Source: Rallus limicola
Lineage: Eukaryota > Chordata > Aves > Gruiformes > Rallidae
Direction of reading: 5' to 3'
Length of the DNA: 64,000 nt
NCBI GenBank assembly: GCA_022605955.1
Contig: JAKCOZ010000022.1
Coordinates: 3,410,001 to 3,474,000 of the forward strand
The number at the start of each line of letters is the position of its first letter. Position 1 is the stretch's first letter. A program made the translations under genes and the position numbers. The notes beneath the pieces are model-generated. The model did not search any database. It was given only the letters and a program-made list of their open reading frames with translations, and was not told where the DNA came from. Shown piece after piece: positions 47,101 to 62,100 of this stretch.

Positions 47101-50100
47101 CTTCTTTCTTATGCTGAGCACAATTTGGGGGGCCTTGGGGTTTGCAGAATGTTTGTCTTCCTTTATATTGCTCTGTTGCTAATGGACTTTTTATGCTTCC
47201 ACTGCCAGCATATGCTGTTAGTTAGAAAAAGTTAAAAATCAAAGCAGTAAAAGTAAATTAACAGCATTTAGGTGTGACATAGCATGTTTGCAGCATGTCA
47301 GAGATGCTTGCAAATTACAAGAGGATTTTAAATTCTATTTGGTATATACTAAAACTGGATCCATTCTCAGTAACTTTATTGGTCCGAAACCTGAGGCTTT
47401 ATATTTCTGAACTGTGTGTCATGATAACTGAAGTTGTAAAACATCAGAGTGGGCTTCTGTGCCACTTGGTCCCTGCTCTGAATAGTGCTTTGGGAGCTTG
47501 GGAAGTTGTACAACTTCGTAGCATTGGGATTCTGATGTACTTTAGAAAATGCTTCTGTTGATTATAAATAACCTGCCAGTCTGTGACTTCTTCAGGAAAC
47601 TTGGAAGCATGCGATTGAGAAAGCTAAGCACATGCCTGATCCCTGGGCAGAGTTTCATCTGGAGGACATTGAGACTGAGCAAGCCACCCGTTACAGGTCT
47701 GTGGGTCTTTCTGCTTTTAATGCTCATGTTAAGCTGAATAGGCTCATTTGTGCAAGGGCTGTTTGTGTTGTGCAGAATATGTGTAATTACATGGCTGAAG
47801 AACTTTAATGTCCAGTGTATGTCTTAACTGGATCTCCCAGGAATGTGTAAATACTGCATATCATCAAAAAATAAACATTTTGGGAAACCAGTGTCACATT
47901 CTTTCTCCCACCTAAGAAGTATCTCTGACTTTCACTATACAGACAGGAAGCAAGGCTGAAAAGTATTTTCTGGTTGATTTATTAATGCTGTAAACTTAAT
48001 CTAATAAGAAAATGAATCCATATAAAGAGGTAGCATGCTTAGTTTAAACAGTTTGGGGGGGGAAAGGCAACATAACACTCTGTGCCTTTCTGAAAATAGC
48101 AGTTTTGCTATCGATGCAGTATTGCTGCATGAGGCTGGAATTTAAATCCTTACGAAGCCCAGAATAGCTCAGCATTGTGTACGTGCTGGAACTGAGTTTG
48201 GCCTTAAACTATTCTCAGTGCTTTAGCACAGGCTTTGCCAAAACATTTACCCTAGTGACACAGGTTTCTGGGTGGAAGGGGTAGGAGTTAGAGGCCAGTT
48301 AATTACCACTTAGCATCCGTGTTCAGGGAGGCCACCCTTCCCATCGCATGACATGGTCACACAGTGCACTTCTTCCCTGTACACTGCATCTGTCCCTGGT
48401 CAGCCACACAGTCTTGAAATAGTTTGCATGTATAAATAAGTGATAATACTGGGCTAAGGTACTCAAACACCCTATTAAAATGAGATGGCTCTGATATTCT
48501 TATGTCCACCTCTTCTCTGTTGCAAACTGGGGTGATACCCCTTCATGCACTGGTGTTGCATGCGTGAAGTACTTTGGTGCAGGTTGGGGGAGTCAGAATC
48601 AGTTGTGTTGGTGACTCAACCGTTCTGGTTCTCAATTTGGCTCTTGCTGTGTTTGGAGTTAAGGGGGTGGTGGGGAAACCACAGTCACACTCTGTATTAT
48701 CATAGGGTTGTGCAGGTGCTTGCTCCTGCCTTGGTGCAGTGTTGGGCCATTCTTGGCCATGCTGCTTCTCACAGTGCTGCATTCTGTGGGCAGAGCCCCA
48801 GCCAGAACCACGTTTATGCAAGCTCAGGGTTGGGGGAAAGCCCTGCCCAGTTTGTAGGACTTGGTGAGGCTCTTTATACTCCCAGTGTACTGCTTAGGCT
48901 TCACAGAGGGGATATACCATCAAAGCAAATAAAGCCTATTTTGTAGCATTGCAAGAATTTAGCTTCTGTAGCAGAATCTGTTTGTTGTCAGTAGAACAGC
49001 TGTCAGTAAGGAGGGCAGGAGTGTGGTAGGAAGACAAAAAGTTGGGCTGGCAGCAGGACTCTTTAGCAATCAGCTAGACATAAGGAAAGTTAGGTGCTGG
49101 TCATGGGAAGATTTGGGTTATCTCAATGTTTTTCTAAGAGAGAAATATCCTCTTTTTGCAGGTACAATGCAGTTACAGGAGACTGGGTTGAAGATGAAGT
49201 TCTCATCAAGATGGCTTCACAAGTAAGATCACACTGTCCTTCATGTTTATTAGCAGCCAAATTTGTCATTTCCTTCCTGATACTGAATAGTGGCAGCAAG
49301 ATGTCTTCCCATATAGAAACTTTGCAGTCTCAATGATGTCATTTTTTCAGCTCTCTTCTTCCTAGTCTCATCCATTATGTTTTGGTGCCCTAACAGCCTT
49401 TTCTCCCAGAGTAGAACAGAACATGGAGTCAGTTCTTCCCCATTAGCAACATGAGGCATTTGTTCCTTTCCCAGTGATCTCCCTCCCATTTCCTGCTGGC
49501 CTCATCTCCCTGCCTGGCAGTAGTCCTACTGTTTTGTGTACTTCCAAATAATTTCTGCTCTTAGGATGAAAACAGACTGAATTTTTGGTATGTGAGGGTA
49601 GAAGCTACTGTCTCTTCCCAGTTAAATCATAGGGTTGGTGGTATGTTGGAGTCACCTTGCTCTGTGCCACTGACATGTCTGGCATTGGGGAGGTTATGCA
49701 CTGTTTGGCACATTCTGTGCAAAAGCCAAATGCAGAGAGCATGAGGACTGCAAAGCCAGCTTCTCTAGTTGGTCGCAGCAGAGCTGCTTCTGCAAACCGG
49801 GGAGAGAATTCAGATAGCTTCTTTAAGACATACCATGCCCCCTCTGTGGGATATTGATGGGGGGCCTTACCCCAGTATCTTATCCCCAGTATCTTTTCCC
49901 CAGGTTCCTACTTAAGCTGCCAGTGGGTTTTGAGGAGATCAATACTGTATAGAGCCTGCTTGAGCACTGCTTTCTGCAGGGTATAGAGGGGGAAGATGTG
50001 GTTGTGTTTTATTGGCTCATAAGTAACTGTGTGGAAATGGCAGTGCTGGGATTTTGTTCATTCATTTCTCTTTCCCCTAGCCTTTTGGCCGTGGAGCAAT

Positions 50101-53100
50101 GCGGGAGTGTTTCAGAACGTGAGTATCTGCTGGCTTTATCTTGGCTGGTCTCCATTGTAGTATTTTCTTTGGTGACTGGAATTCTGCTTAGATGTGGTGG
50201 AAATTGAGTAAAGTTCAGCTCCCTGTCAGCTCCTTGCTGTGCCTCTCCAAAAGGCAGGGGGGTTTATTTCTGTTGGTGTGACTCCAGCTGCAGCACAAGG
50301 GCTGGGGTTCAGACAGCAGAGATTCTTGTAAAGGAAGCACAGGCAAGTGTGACAGAGGCATCCAGTGGGCTTGCTTTGGAAAGACAAGCCATCGCTTGTG
50401 CTAGAACTGCAGTGGGATGGGGAAGGTGCCGTTGTGTCCACCTTCAGCAAGTATAATCAGCCTATCAATTAGAATTCATAAATTTATGCTATTTCCACTG
50501 TCTCTTGGAAGTGAAATGCTCATCAAAGTACAGAAGCAGCTACTTTCTGTGTTCTTAGTGTGCTAAAATACCTTTGAATTTCATATGAGGCTGTAGGTGT
50601 GTGCAGCCTAAAGGACAACTTGAGGCATATAGGTAAGCAGAGAAAAGGGGAAAGAGTAGTTGGATGGTGCAGTCTGAGCTCAGCCTCCCTCAGTGTTACT
50701 CTCCCAGAGTTTACTCCAGATTACATGTACCAGAGCAGTCCTGTGCTTAGTAAGGCAGAGCTTGAACACTAGGAGTTACTCTTTCCAGCAGGGTAGAGTC
50801 TGGGAGAAGACAGAGGAGGAACTCTTCTTTCTTCAGAGAGTGTTGGCAAATATGGTTGTGGGCATCAGCGTTTAGCTATGTATCGGTTCATGCTAGAACA
50901 ATGCCCCACCCTTTCCAGGCTCTGGAAATTAATGGTTCTTGGAAAATGTGTGTGTATGTTTTCAAGGCCACTCCCCCTTCTTTCCAGCTGTGGAATCCAG
51001 AGAAGTTACATTTCATGTCTGGTTTTACTTTGGAAAGGCAAACTCCTGAATGACAGAAATGGGATGTTTTGAACTTGAGTAAAAAGGAGGAAAAGTAACC
51101 CTGCAGTCCTCCAGGTTGGCATTGATTCAGTGTCAGTTCATGCTGGTGGCTCTGTTCTTGCAAAGCCAGATAGAGAACAAGTCTTAACCTTCTGACTTTG
51201 TTTTTAGCTTTTGTTATTTACTACATTCTCCTTTACATGGTATCTTGAGTAATGCCATAAACAGAATTTTATCTTTGCAAGTTTGCCTTAACCTCTTGTA
51301 CAAAGAAAGCAGAGCTTGTGTGTCAGCTTCCTACTGCTGAATTTCCAAAACTGTTGGTGGTGCACTGATATTTCCCATCTGGAGTGTGCAACTCTGCAAG
51401 CCTTTAGTCATGACAGTGGCAGCATTGGCTGCACTTGGCTCAGTGAACTTGAGAGAGTATTTGCCTTACAAGAGCACGTGAAATGGCTTGGTTTATGCAG
51501 AGAAACGTTTCTTCAGAGAACTAGAAAGGTTTCAAATCCTGGCTGAAATTATCTTGCTTGTTTCTTCTCTCCAAGGCCTCTGTTACAGCAACTGTCTGCC
51601 CATGCCTGCGGAAGGACAGATAGTCTGAAGTTGCCTTGTCTTTAGAGTGTTCCTGGTACTGAGAGCTCTGCACCAAGGGTTTGGGAGGGAGGAAGAAGGA
51701 GGGTTGAGATTAAGTGCTGCTACTAGCTTCTCAAAATGCACTGTTTGTCATGTCACAAAGAAAGACTTGAAGAGCCCCTGTTTGTTACTGAACAGAGTGT
51801 GAGAACTGCTCAGAACCCAGCCATCTTTTCATACTCCTCACCCTTCAGGCTGCCTTGGCATTGCTGGGGTCTCTGGCAATATCACTGCTGCTCCAGCAGA
51901 GCAGTTTTACATGTTTTTGCTATCCTCTCTGTTGAATTAAGGTTCTAGGGTAGAGTGAGGGGGAGAAGTGCTCTCCCCTTTGGTTCCATATAAAGGGATA
52001 AGGCTGCTCTAGGAAAGAAACTGTCTGCTTTGCAGTTCCTGACAAGTGTGGGTTTCTTCCTGTTTATGGGAGTCACCCTGGGTGTTGGGAAGGCACAGTT
52101 TGCTTGTATCATAGCAGAGGGTTTTCTCCTTTCAGTTCATGATTGAAAGGCCACTCCCTGTTAGTTCTGCAGAAAATAACTGTTGACATTAAAATGGGGC
52201 ACTGAGGTGGCACCAAACTCCCGTTTGCAGGGAAACAGGAAGAGAAAGGAAATGAGAAAAGGAGGAAGTTCAGAACAGATGTAGTTGCAGTCAAAGTAAA
52301 CAGGCCCTTTGGCACGTTATAGCCAGTTACATGGGATGTTTCTTTTTCCCTCGCCCCCAGCCTGTGCTTCACCTTTCAACAAGAATATCTGGCAAATGAC
52401 TGGGTAAATACTGGTTTCAGGGCCTGGCTCTGTCCATGAAGGCAGGGAAATGAGAAAGAAAGGATTAAAATTCATGGCTTTCCTTTCACTGACGATTAAT
52501 TTGACTTTCAGGAAAAAACTGTCCAACTTCTTACACACACAGAACTGGAAAGGTGCCTATAACTATGTTGCCAAGCAATACATAGAGAGTGTGGGCAGGG
52601 ATGTGTATTTTGAGGATGTCCGACTTCAGATGGAAGCGAAACTGTGGGGAGAAGAGTACAACCGGCACAGGCCCCCAAAGCAGGTATACTCAGAGATCTT
52701 GCTAAATGAAAATGCGGTCTTGCTCTCCTATTAGATTAATTTTCAAATTAATTTAGAGATAATGATTTGTTCACATTCCATTAAATGGCTTAGATTCTTC
52801 TGCTGTGATATGTTTTCCATGAAATAGTAGATGTTTAATGAAGTGCAGAAACTGCTTTATATTTGCAGAATTAGGAGCTGTCTGCTTGTGAATGTCTGAC
52901 TGTTCTCAGCTGTTAACTGAAGACCAAAATAAAATGTGCTTGTATTGCTCTTTTTGATATTTGCCGAGCTGCCTTGGAGATAACCAGAGTTGTCACAGAA
53001 TTTATTGCCAGCAGCAGTCCCAGCAGGCACTTAACTGTTAGTGCTCCAAGAAGACAGATGCTTAAATCTTGTAAACCTATCTAAAAACTTAACTAACATT

Positions 53101-56100
53101 GATTGACTTTTTCCTTCCTTCAGAAGAGCTGGAAACCTGAGTATCTTTACAAAGCTTTTCACATACAGATTTCTGAGGAGAAGGCAAGAATTAAAAAAAA
53201 AAAAAAACCCCTGAAGAATCTGTGGCTTTGTTTCCTTTAGGTGTCAGTGGCACAGCTAGCACATTGTGCTAAGTGAAAAGATGTATGAAACTCCTGGGTG
53301 GATAGAACATCAGACTAGGCTCAGGGAATCAAGCAAAGATCCCACACTGTGCTATGGATGTGCATAAACATACAGGATTTGGGAAGAGGGATTGGTTGCA
53401 GAAGCGAGCTGTTGTGAAGTGACTGCTCTTAATTTATGGAATTCCTCCAATAACCTGAAAAGAATGACTCTTCCCCCACCTGCTTGTTAAATGGATCTTT
53501 GCAATAGTTCAGCTTCTTCATTGGGAAAGTTTTCACAGCTGGAGGATTTGCAGACCCTTTGATCTGAAGACAGTGTCTGTTACTCACCGTTCATCTCCTT
53601 TCCCTCCCCAGGTGGATATAGTACAGATGTGTATTATCGAAATGAAGAACAGGCCTGGGAAACCTCTCTTCCATCTGGAACATTACATTGAGGGCAAATA
53701 CATCAAGTACAACTCAAATTCTGGATTTGTGCGAGACGACAACATTCGCCTTACTCCGCAAGTGAGCCTTTGTTTAATGCTTTTCATGGTGTCTGCTGCA
53801 GGGAATTTCTTGGCTCTATCCAGAGGTCTTGCATTACTGCCAAGAAAGGAAAATGCAGCCTTTCCAATATAATGCCAAATTAATTTCTCTTCTCATTTCT
53901 GTAAGGTTCCCCCTTATTTGGGGCCTGCTTTGTCAAGCGCCGAGCGCTTCTTTATTGCACTTCAAGTGTCTGTTGATTTTAGTTGAGTTTAACATGGTTA
54001 ATACTCCTTGGAAACCTCAGACCATCTGACTCCCATTATAATTGCAGGCATTGACACTGGGAGAGAGAGACCTCTTGTGTGCTGTGTACTAAATAGTCTG
54101 TTGATGCCTTGTAATATGCAAAAGGAGGTGGCAGATACCTGACTCATAACTAAACATCTAGTCCGTTCGCGTATAGGTACCTGCTGTTTTCAGCAACATC
54201 CTCTGAATATGTGAATCTGAGATTGTGTATAGAAATACAAGCACAGATTTCAAGTGATTCTTGGATCTCATAAAAGAACTTTATAATACTGGTGAAAAAA
54301 GCAGTCAGTGTCCCAAAGGGATGTTTTACTGGGACTTGAAGATTCTGTTCTTTTAATCTTTTCCTCCTATTTTTAAGGTATTTGTCATGATGCTTAATGT
54401 AAACAGAGGGTTTATGTTCTGGGCTGTCTTTTGAACACTGAATCAGTGCTATGCTTTCACAGGTTGGGAACAAAATGTTCCATGAGATTTGCTGCAGTTA
54501 AAATGTTTGTCTACCACCACCAGTCACCTCCCCCAGGCCTGGCAGTGCTTTTTTGGAGGTCTTCCCAGAAGATTCCTCGTGTCTCAGCTTTATGCCAAAG
54601 AGAAGGGCTTTTTATACCTGATTCTTGAAATGCTACACTTAGAGAGCACAAGCACACATTTCATTATCTGATACACATGATCAGCTGCTCAGGCAGACCT
54701 CCCAGAGGACATAGTAGGGGAAGAGAATTTGTGGGAATGCTCACTTTCTTTCTAAAACGTGGCAGAGTTTTGCCAGCTGGCAGAAGGAAACAGTGTTCCA
54801 GGGCTCCACAGGCACAGCCAGGATGTTTATGCAGAAGTTACTCTGCACTGGCTTCAGAGCCCACTGTTGTTCTCTTCCCACTTCTTAAGGTGAAGACTGT
54901 AGCTGAAAACAGTACAGGAAGGGAGGAATAAAGCAATCTCCTCTCCCCTGCGTGTGTTTGCTGCTGCTTTTCACTCTGCCTCTTTTAGCCCAGCTCTGAG
55001 TTGGGGCAGGTTGGAGAAGCAATCCTCTGCATGCTTTTTGTCTTTCCTTGCTGTCATCATAATGTTAATACCAGTTATTTCACAAATAAGGTTATTGGAC
55101 TTCTTTTGCCCATTTGAGGTGAGCATATGCTGCTCTTTTCAGTAGATCAAGGGAGAATTTACTCTGTCTTCTCTGGTTCCAGGCCTTTAGTCACTTCACC
55201 TTTGAGCGCTCAGGACACCAACTCATTATTGTGGATATCCAGGGAGTTGGAGATCTTTACACAGACCCTCAGATCCATACAGAGAATGGTACAGACTTTG
55301 GAGATGGCAACCTAGGTAAGCTAATGATATGGTTCACGTGCTAATAGATGATTATTCTCTTTCCTGCTGTCTGGTGAATAGCTGCCACACAGCTGAGTGA
55401 GCAGGTACACTTGTGAGAGTCTTGCAAGCAGCTGGAGAAGCTCTGAACAGGGCAGCTGTAACGTAAAGGAAGACTAAAAATGAGAGCTCATCTTGGCTCA
55501 TTTCTCCTGGCTGATTCTTAAATCAAACCAGTAAAGAAATTGAGTAGCTTCCTACAGTGTGAGACCAATAATCAATGGCTTCTGATTCCCTGCCACGCTG
55601 CAGGAATGGTTACAGTTGAATGTGGAGAGAAGTTATGTATATTTTTAAAGCTCTGAGTGTTGCTATATAAAGTTGTTCATAGGACATGAAGTTTTGTAAG
55701 CAGGATCACATTTAGGCATGCTTTTCAGTGAGCAACCAAATTAATTTATTGTTACATCCTGTGCATATATAGATTTTTAAGGTTTTGCAAAAAACACTTT
55801 GTGGGTGTTAAAATAAAATGGAAGTGAGTTGAGCTGTGTGTGGTACAAAGCACTTTCTCTTTTGACTTTTTAGAAAATGCTTGGGACTTTGAGCTTTTAA
55901 TAAACAAACCATTATATAAACTCTGAGTAAACGCTTTCTTTCCTTTTTTTTTGTTGTGGTGGTTTTTTTTGTTTCTTTTAATGTCATAGGTGTTAGAGGT
56001 ATGGCCTTGTTCTTCCATTCTCATTCCTGCAACAAGATTTGCAAAAGCATGGGGCTTGCACCATTTGATCTTTCATCCAAAGAGAAAGATGCCTTGGATT

Positions 56101-59100
56101 GTAATAAAAAATTGCTTGTAAGTTCTTGATGAAAAAAATGTAACTAAGCAGTATAGCTGGTTTGTTCTAACTTTAAAAGCCCTGGAAATAAAACTCAAAT
56201 ATGCTATTTACAAGGCAGTTAAAACCACCTTAATCACTCTATGTTGCAGCTTAAAACCAGTAGTTTAAAGTTGACTTACCCGTACTTGTGTGTGAATTAA
56301 TGCTCTAGCTTTAATGGATAGTGAACCTGGTAACACATGTATATTTAGGATCAAGTATATCTTTGAATGCTGAAATCATTAGTAAGCTTCATATCTCAAA
56401 AACCTAATTTGGGGAGAAAAGCAGAATAGAACTGCTTGTCTTTAATCCATCTCATTTGACAGCAATGGGACTTGATGAAACACTTTGAATGAAATCCTGT
56501 CCTAAACAGAGCTCTCCCTGACAGGAACAATGCCACAACTTGATATTTGCTGGAGTGTAGAACTTACCAAAGCAAATAGTTCTGTATACATATGTGTGTT
56601 TATACATGACCCTCCTTTGGTAAAGACCTCTAATAAACATTCATGTTGGCTATATAGCATGCTGAAAGAGAAGCATTATTCATGGTCTTTATTGTTAATT
56701 TGCCAAGGAATCTGCTCAGACAATTCTCCGTGGCACAGAGGAAAAATGTGGCAGCAGCCGGGTGAGAACAGTCTCTGGCAGTCGGCCGCCTCTGCTCTTC
56801 CGCCTGTCTGAGAACTCTGGAGATGAAAGCATGAGCGATGTAGCGTTTGACTCTCTACCCTGCTCTCCTTCCTCAGCAACCCCTCACAGCCAGAAGATGG
56901 ACATGCTTAGTGAGTGAGGCTCGTACATAACTTCCTTGGGGGTTACTGAATGTTTGGCAATGACTTGTTGTCTTTAAGCACAACAGTATCTTGAAGTTAG
57001 TCCAGAGTGTTTGTCTCTAGTATTCCTATTTAAGAAGAAATAAAACTAAAAGTACTTCCATGTAGATAATATGCAGATATATTATTATTCTGTGAATATT
57101 TACAGAGATAATATGCCTGCATATTATCTATGTATAATGTTTCTGTGAAAAAACACTGGTGAAATTATGGTATCTAGAGCTTTCTCCTCAGACATGTTAT
57201 CCTTACAATAAGAATCCATTTTTTTTCTTTCTAGATTGGCCTGTGTTCAATGAAGTAGATAACTTGGTTCACAAAGACTATGATCAGCTTGATAACCAAA
57301 GGGTGAGTCTTTCCAACAGAAAATGAGATTGCAATTCCTTAATGAACGTGTCTGCCTGGAGGCTTTGCTCAGTGAAGGTGTTCTGCCAGCTTCTTTGCTG
57401 CAAGTCACATTACCTGCATGTATTCCCTGTTTCTAATAAAGGAAGAACGTGTTATTTTCATGTCCATTTTTTTTTTTTCCCCTTTAGAAATTTATTTGCA
57501 TCTGGTGTATTTTGACAGATAATTAAAGCGTGTGTCTGTTCCCCTGCTTGCATGTTGTGTCTTTGGCACTTGTGCCAAGTGCAGTGGTATGAAAGCTAAA
57601 CAGAATCCCCATTGATGGGGTGTTTGCAAATACTGGTACTGGGGGCTGTCAGAGAACCTTACTGAGGAGACTGCAGTAAGTTTGCACTGGGAACTTTCCA
57701 ACACCAGGAGCTGTCAGTTAGTGCTTTATCTTTTAACTGGCTACCACTGAAGGCTGAGAGCCACGTTAAGTGGACTCTTGGTTTGATAATCTATGAGACA
57801 CCTTGATTGGGTTTTTTTTCTTATTTCTCTGAGAGAACATAAGGTTGGATGGTATCATCTGTGATTTATTCCTGTTCTGTCTGTCAGAGGTAGCACAAGA
57901 TAACTGTCATTTTCATCCAGTTTATCCATCCACCATAGCTCACTGAACCAGCAGGAGGTTTTCTCTGTGGGAAGCTGATATCCTGCCAAAAGGTGGTACT
58001 AATGCTGAGGTGTTTCGCTTTTCTCTTCTGTAGGATTTTGAAAACGGTGGAGACAGTGGATATCCCAGTGAAAAGAGAAGTGATCTAGAAGATCTGGATC
58101 ATAGAGAGAGGGTAAGAACCTGACTCTGGGTTTAGCAGTTGGGCTTGTTCATACTTGAACTATTTCCACAGAATAATGTTATTCTTTTCTCCCTCTTGAT
58201 CTAGAATTTGTAAAAAGAGGAAACAGTTGGAAAGAAATTCCCACTTATTACAAAATTGCTCATCTTGGGAATGCTAATGAGACTTTAAAAGGACTATTTG
58301 TAATAAGCTTAATGTCAGTTGTTACACTTGACTGCATATTGTTGCAGGGCTTTTTTGAAGTATTTTGTGTTGCATTTGAGAAGTGCTGCCAGGTTCTTGT
58401 CATATGGAATCCATGTATAGGATCTACTTTCAGACTCTATACCTCTCTGCTTTCTGTGACTTTATATAGCTTGAGACATCACAGAACTTAATGTTCTTGT
58501 CAGTGATATGCAGCAGTAGGGCTCGTGTGGGTTAGTTGGTTGCTCCTTTAAAACACAAACTTTTAAATAAGTGCTTCTTGACCTGAAGGTCTTAACTAGA
58601 TATTTAATTAGAAGATTGGAAAGAGAATGCTACTTTGAAAGATACTAATCCTTTTGTCACCGTTGAAGTGGCAAGGTATTTGTTGTGGGATATCCAGCTT
58701 ACAGGATTAACGCCTGGATGTGCCATATTCTTTACCATGTGGCATGCTGCAATAATGCAGAGGGAAAAGAATCCAGTGGAAGCTAGTTGGTCCTTATCAC
58801 TTAATTTTTCTGGATAGGAATAGTCTAGAGGGATAACAGGCACACATCAGTTGCTGCAAATTAAATGATGCAAATCTTTACGTTAACGTAGGGCCATTCA
58901 AACAACAACCGAAGACATGAATCCGATGAAGACAGTTTGGGAAGCTCTGCAAGGGTAAATAAAGCAGAAATGTTCATAGATGATGAGCCTGCCACTTTTC
59001 TTGTCTTTTGTTCCACTCATCTGCCATCTAACTTCACGTCACTAAATCAGACGACAGTTTTCCTTCCTTTTCAGCTACAGAATATGTTTGTTAATACTAA

Positions 59101-62100
59101 CTTACCACTCTGCTGTTTCATTTTTTGTTTTATCTTTATTTTTCATGTAAAGTACTATGAAAACAAATTATTCCCTCTGTAACTGATCCCTGACGTAAAT
59201 TAGTAATTACACATGGGTTTCTCACTTCAACAAAAGTAATTCTAGTTCTATGGATTTTTTTTTTCTGTCTTCATAGATGATAGTTTCTTTTCTACGCTTG
59301 TTTTTTTGGAATCATGTCCCACATTTGGTTGGATGGTCTTTTAAAAACATTACAGTGTTTGTAATGTTATAATAGTGCTCTCCCCTGTCTGCCTGACTGA
59401 GCTAGGGAAGGCCAGACCTTTTTGTTTGTTTTTAGAAAACAAAGCTGCTGAGATAATTAGTTTCTGTGGCTGTAAACTTAATAACTATTCTGCAAGCAAA
59501 ACCAGAGCTTTTACAGCAATGATGAATTAGATATGATTTGCAGAATTTCCCTGTAATGATCATATATTGCTGTTTCAGGAAATCTAAACAGCTTTAACAG
59601 ACTAAAGTTCTGTGCCAGTAACCTTGCCTGTTGTGTTCCCTCTGTGTACCTCCCAAGGCTTTCATTTACATAGGATTGGTTTTGGTGGTTGTTTCCCATC
59701 CACCCATTATGTTGAAAAGTTGTTAGTTCTCATTTATACCAGATTTCCTGAGAAACACCAGTGCCTGCATCACCCTATCATCTTCTGCATTGCTATTTTT
59801 CTTTTTTCTGGAGTTGTAGAAAAGCAGAATTTAAAATGTTTTGAACTGACAGTGACTAGGGAAGTATGGGTTTAATTTTTTGTGCATGGATACTCTCTGT
59901 GCTTGCAGTGTGACTGTTCAGGTGCTTATTTTTAGAAGTACCCTTTTTCTGGTTCAGAACTTAAAGATGATGCTTTGCTTTGCTGCTGTCATTTATGGAA
60001 GGTATTTGATGTTGGGATTAGAAATGGAGTCTTTACTCTCTTTTTAATGAAGAATTAATGACCACTCAATTCAGCTGCTAACATGACTTTTGAAAGCTGA
60101 GTTTTAAATTACAGTAATTACTAATAATACTAATGGGGATTTTGATTTCCGGATGGTAATCCATAGGAATAGTATAGAAATTTTAATTTTGGATTGAAGT
60201 AATAGTATATTCTTTATTTCAGATCAGTGTGGAGAAATGGAATCTCTACAACTCTTCCAGAGTCCACATCCACAGACCGTCCTGTGTTGCCCAAGAAATT
60301 CAGAGGCTCAACGCGCTAGAACTTGAAAAGAAAATCGGGAAGTCAGTCCTTGGGAAGGTAGGATGGGCTGGGTAATCCTGTTCTTGTACTTACTACTTAC
60401 ATGGAGAAGTTGTCCTGCAGGATTTACTTGTGCAGGTGAAAATAAATATGTCTATAGCTTTCTGTCACCTCCTGATATTTTTTTAAGGGACATCTAAGCT
60501 CAGGAACCCATGAATTGCATCTGCTTTCTGACTTGCAACCTCTGGGCCCCTTTGGGAAGGACTTTGCTGTTTGTTTGTCTGCCTTCCCAGAGGCATAATG
60601 CAGAGAAGATGCAGTGGGATAGCTGGTGTGCCTGACTCACCTTGCAAGTAGGTGGGGTTGTGCTCCTGAGAAGTGGTAGCATGGACCAACTCTTACTTCA
60701 GACTATCCTGGACCAAACAACAGTGGGTAAAGTTTAGGTCAGTGTGTGGACTGAAGCCTACACTCCAGACACCTGGTGTAGGTCATATTGAGCATCCTGA
60801 GAACCTTGGATGTTCTTAAACCTTTCATTTTGAGAAGAAACCTGCCTTTTCCTTGGGAAGGGGAGGAAGAAACCACTGTCAGAATCCCATGACGTGTTTG
60901 GAGTGAAATTCTGTCCCACTGACAATAAAGGCTTCATCAGTATGAGGATTTTACCCTGGATAACTTAGGCCTCAGGTTAATTCCTTTCCTCTGAGGGCCC
61001 TTGCTGTACTTAAATCTGTGACCCATAGTCATACTGGCTGCCCTGCTGACTGGTGTGTTAGGTTGTTGCAGGCTGGCTGCCTTTAACTACAACTCCTTCC
61101 CCAAGGTCTCCATGGCTCTGGCAGATAAGCTGTGAAATGCCCCCGAAGACCTGGTCTCTGGTGTGGCAACTTGCTGGGATCCTGCACAGGCCACATGGAT
61201 GTGGGAAGATGTGGCAGCTACTGTCTTGGTGAATTAGGTCTTTTATCTCTGCTAGTCAGGTTCATAAAGCTGTGTGTGTCTAAGCCTACAGAGCTGGAGA
61301 GGCAGCTGTGCTGCATATAATGACTGCTTTTTGCTTGTTTAATCTCTTCAGGCACAAGTCAGGCTCCAAGTCTGTGTGTTGGCAAAATAGCCCCTTGCTC
61401 AGTCAGAGGTACACCATTAGCTTTAAGTAGTCACCTCAGAGAGGTAGTTTGTGCCTATGTATGGGCACAGGGCTTTTGAAGAATCCAATCTATACTTGTG
61501 TCTCTTTCTGTACAACTGTGTTGTAGGTGCATTTGGCCATGGTTCGCTATCATGAAGCTGGGCGTTTCTGTGAGAAAGACAAGGAATGGGATCAGGAGTC
61601 AGCCCTGTTTCACCTAGAGCATGCTGCAGACTGTGGGGAGCTGGAAGCCATCGTTGGGTTAGGACTCATGTACTCGCAGCTACCACATCACATTCTTTCT
61701 GAAGTCACTCTGGAGGTAAACAGAAAGATTAAAGAAAAGGTGAAAACACAGAATTCTAGTCTGTTTTATAAATAATGTAAGAAAAGGAGGAAATGCAAAC
61801 CAAAAAAAGCCCTCCAGTGGTTGTGTGTTCTGTACCCTTTCCAGAGAAAATAGGTGACTTTGTGATTAAGGACAAAGCAGTAAAAAATACTATCTGTTCC
61901 TGCTTTTTCCAGCAAATTACTGCATATGCTTGGGAAGTATTTGAAGTGATCTCTCCTATCCAGCTGCTTAATTTCTTGTGGCTGGGTCAGTTTCGCAGGT
62001 CTGCTAAACACTTGGAGCCATTACTGACTTGGAGAAATTACACTTAGTGTGAGAGGAGGGAAGGGATGGTTTTACATAAACACACACTTAAAAGGTTTTG

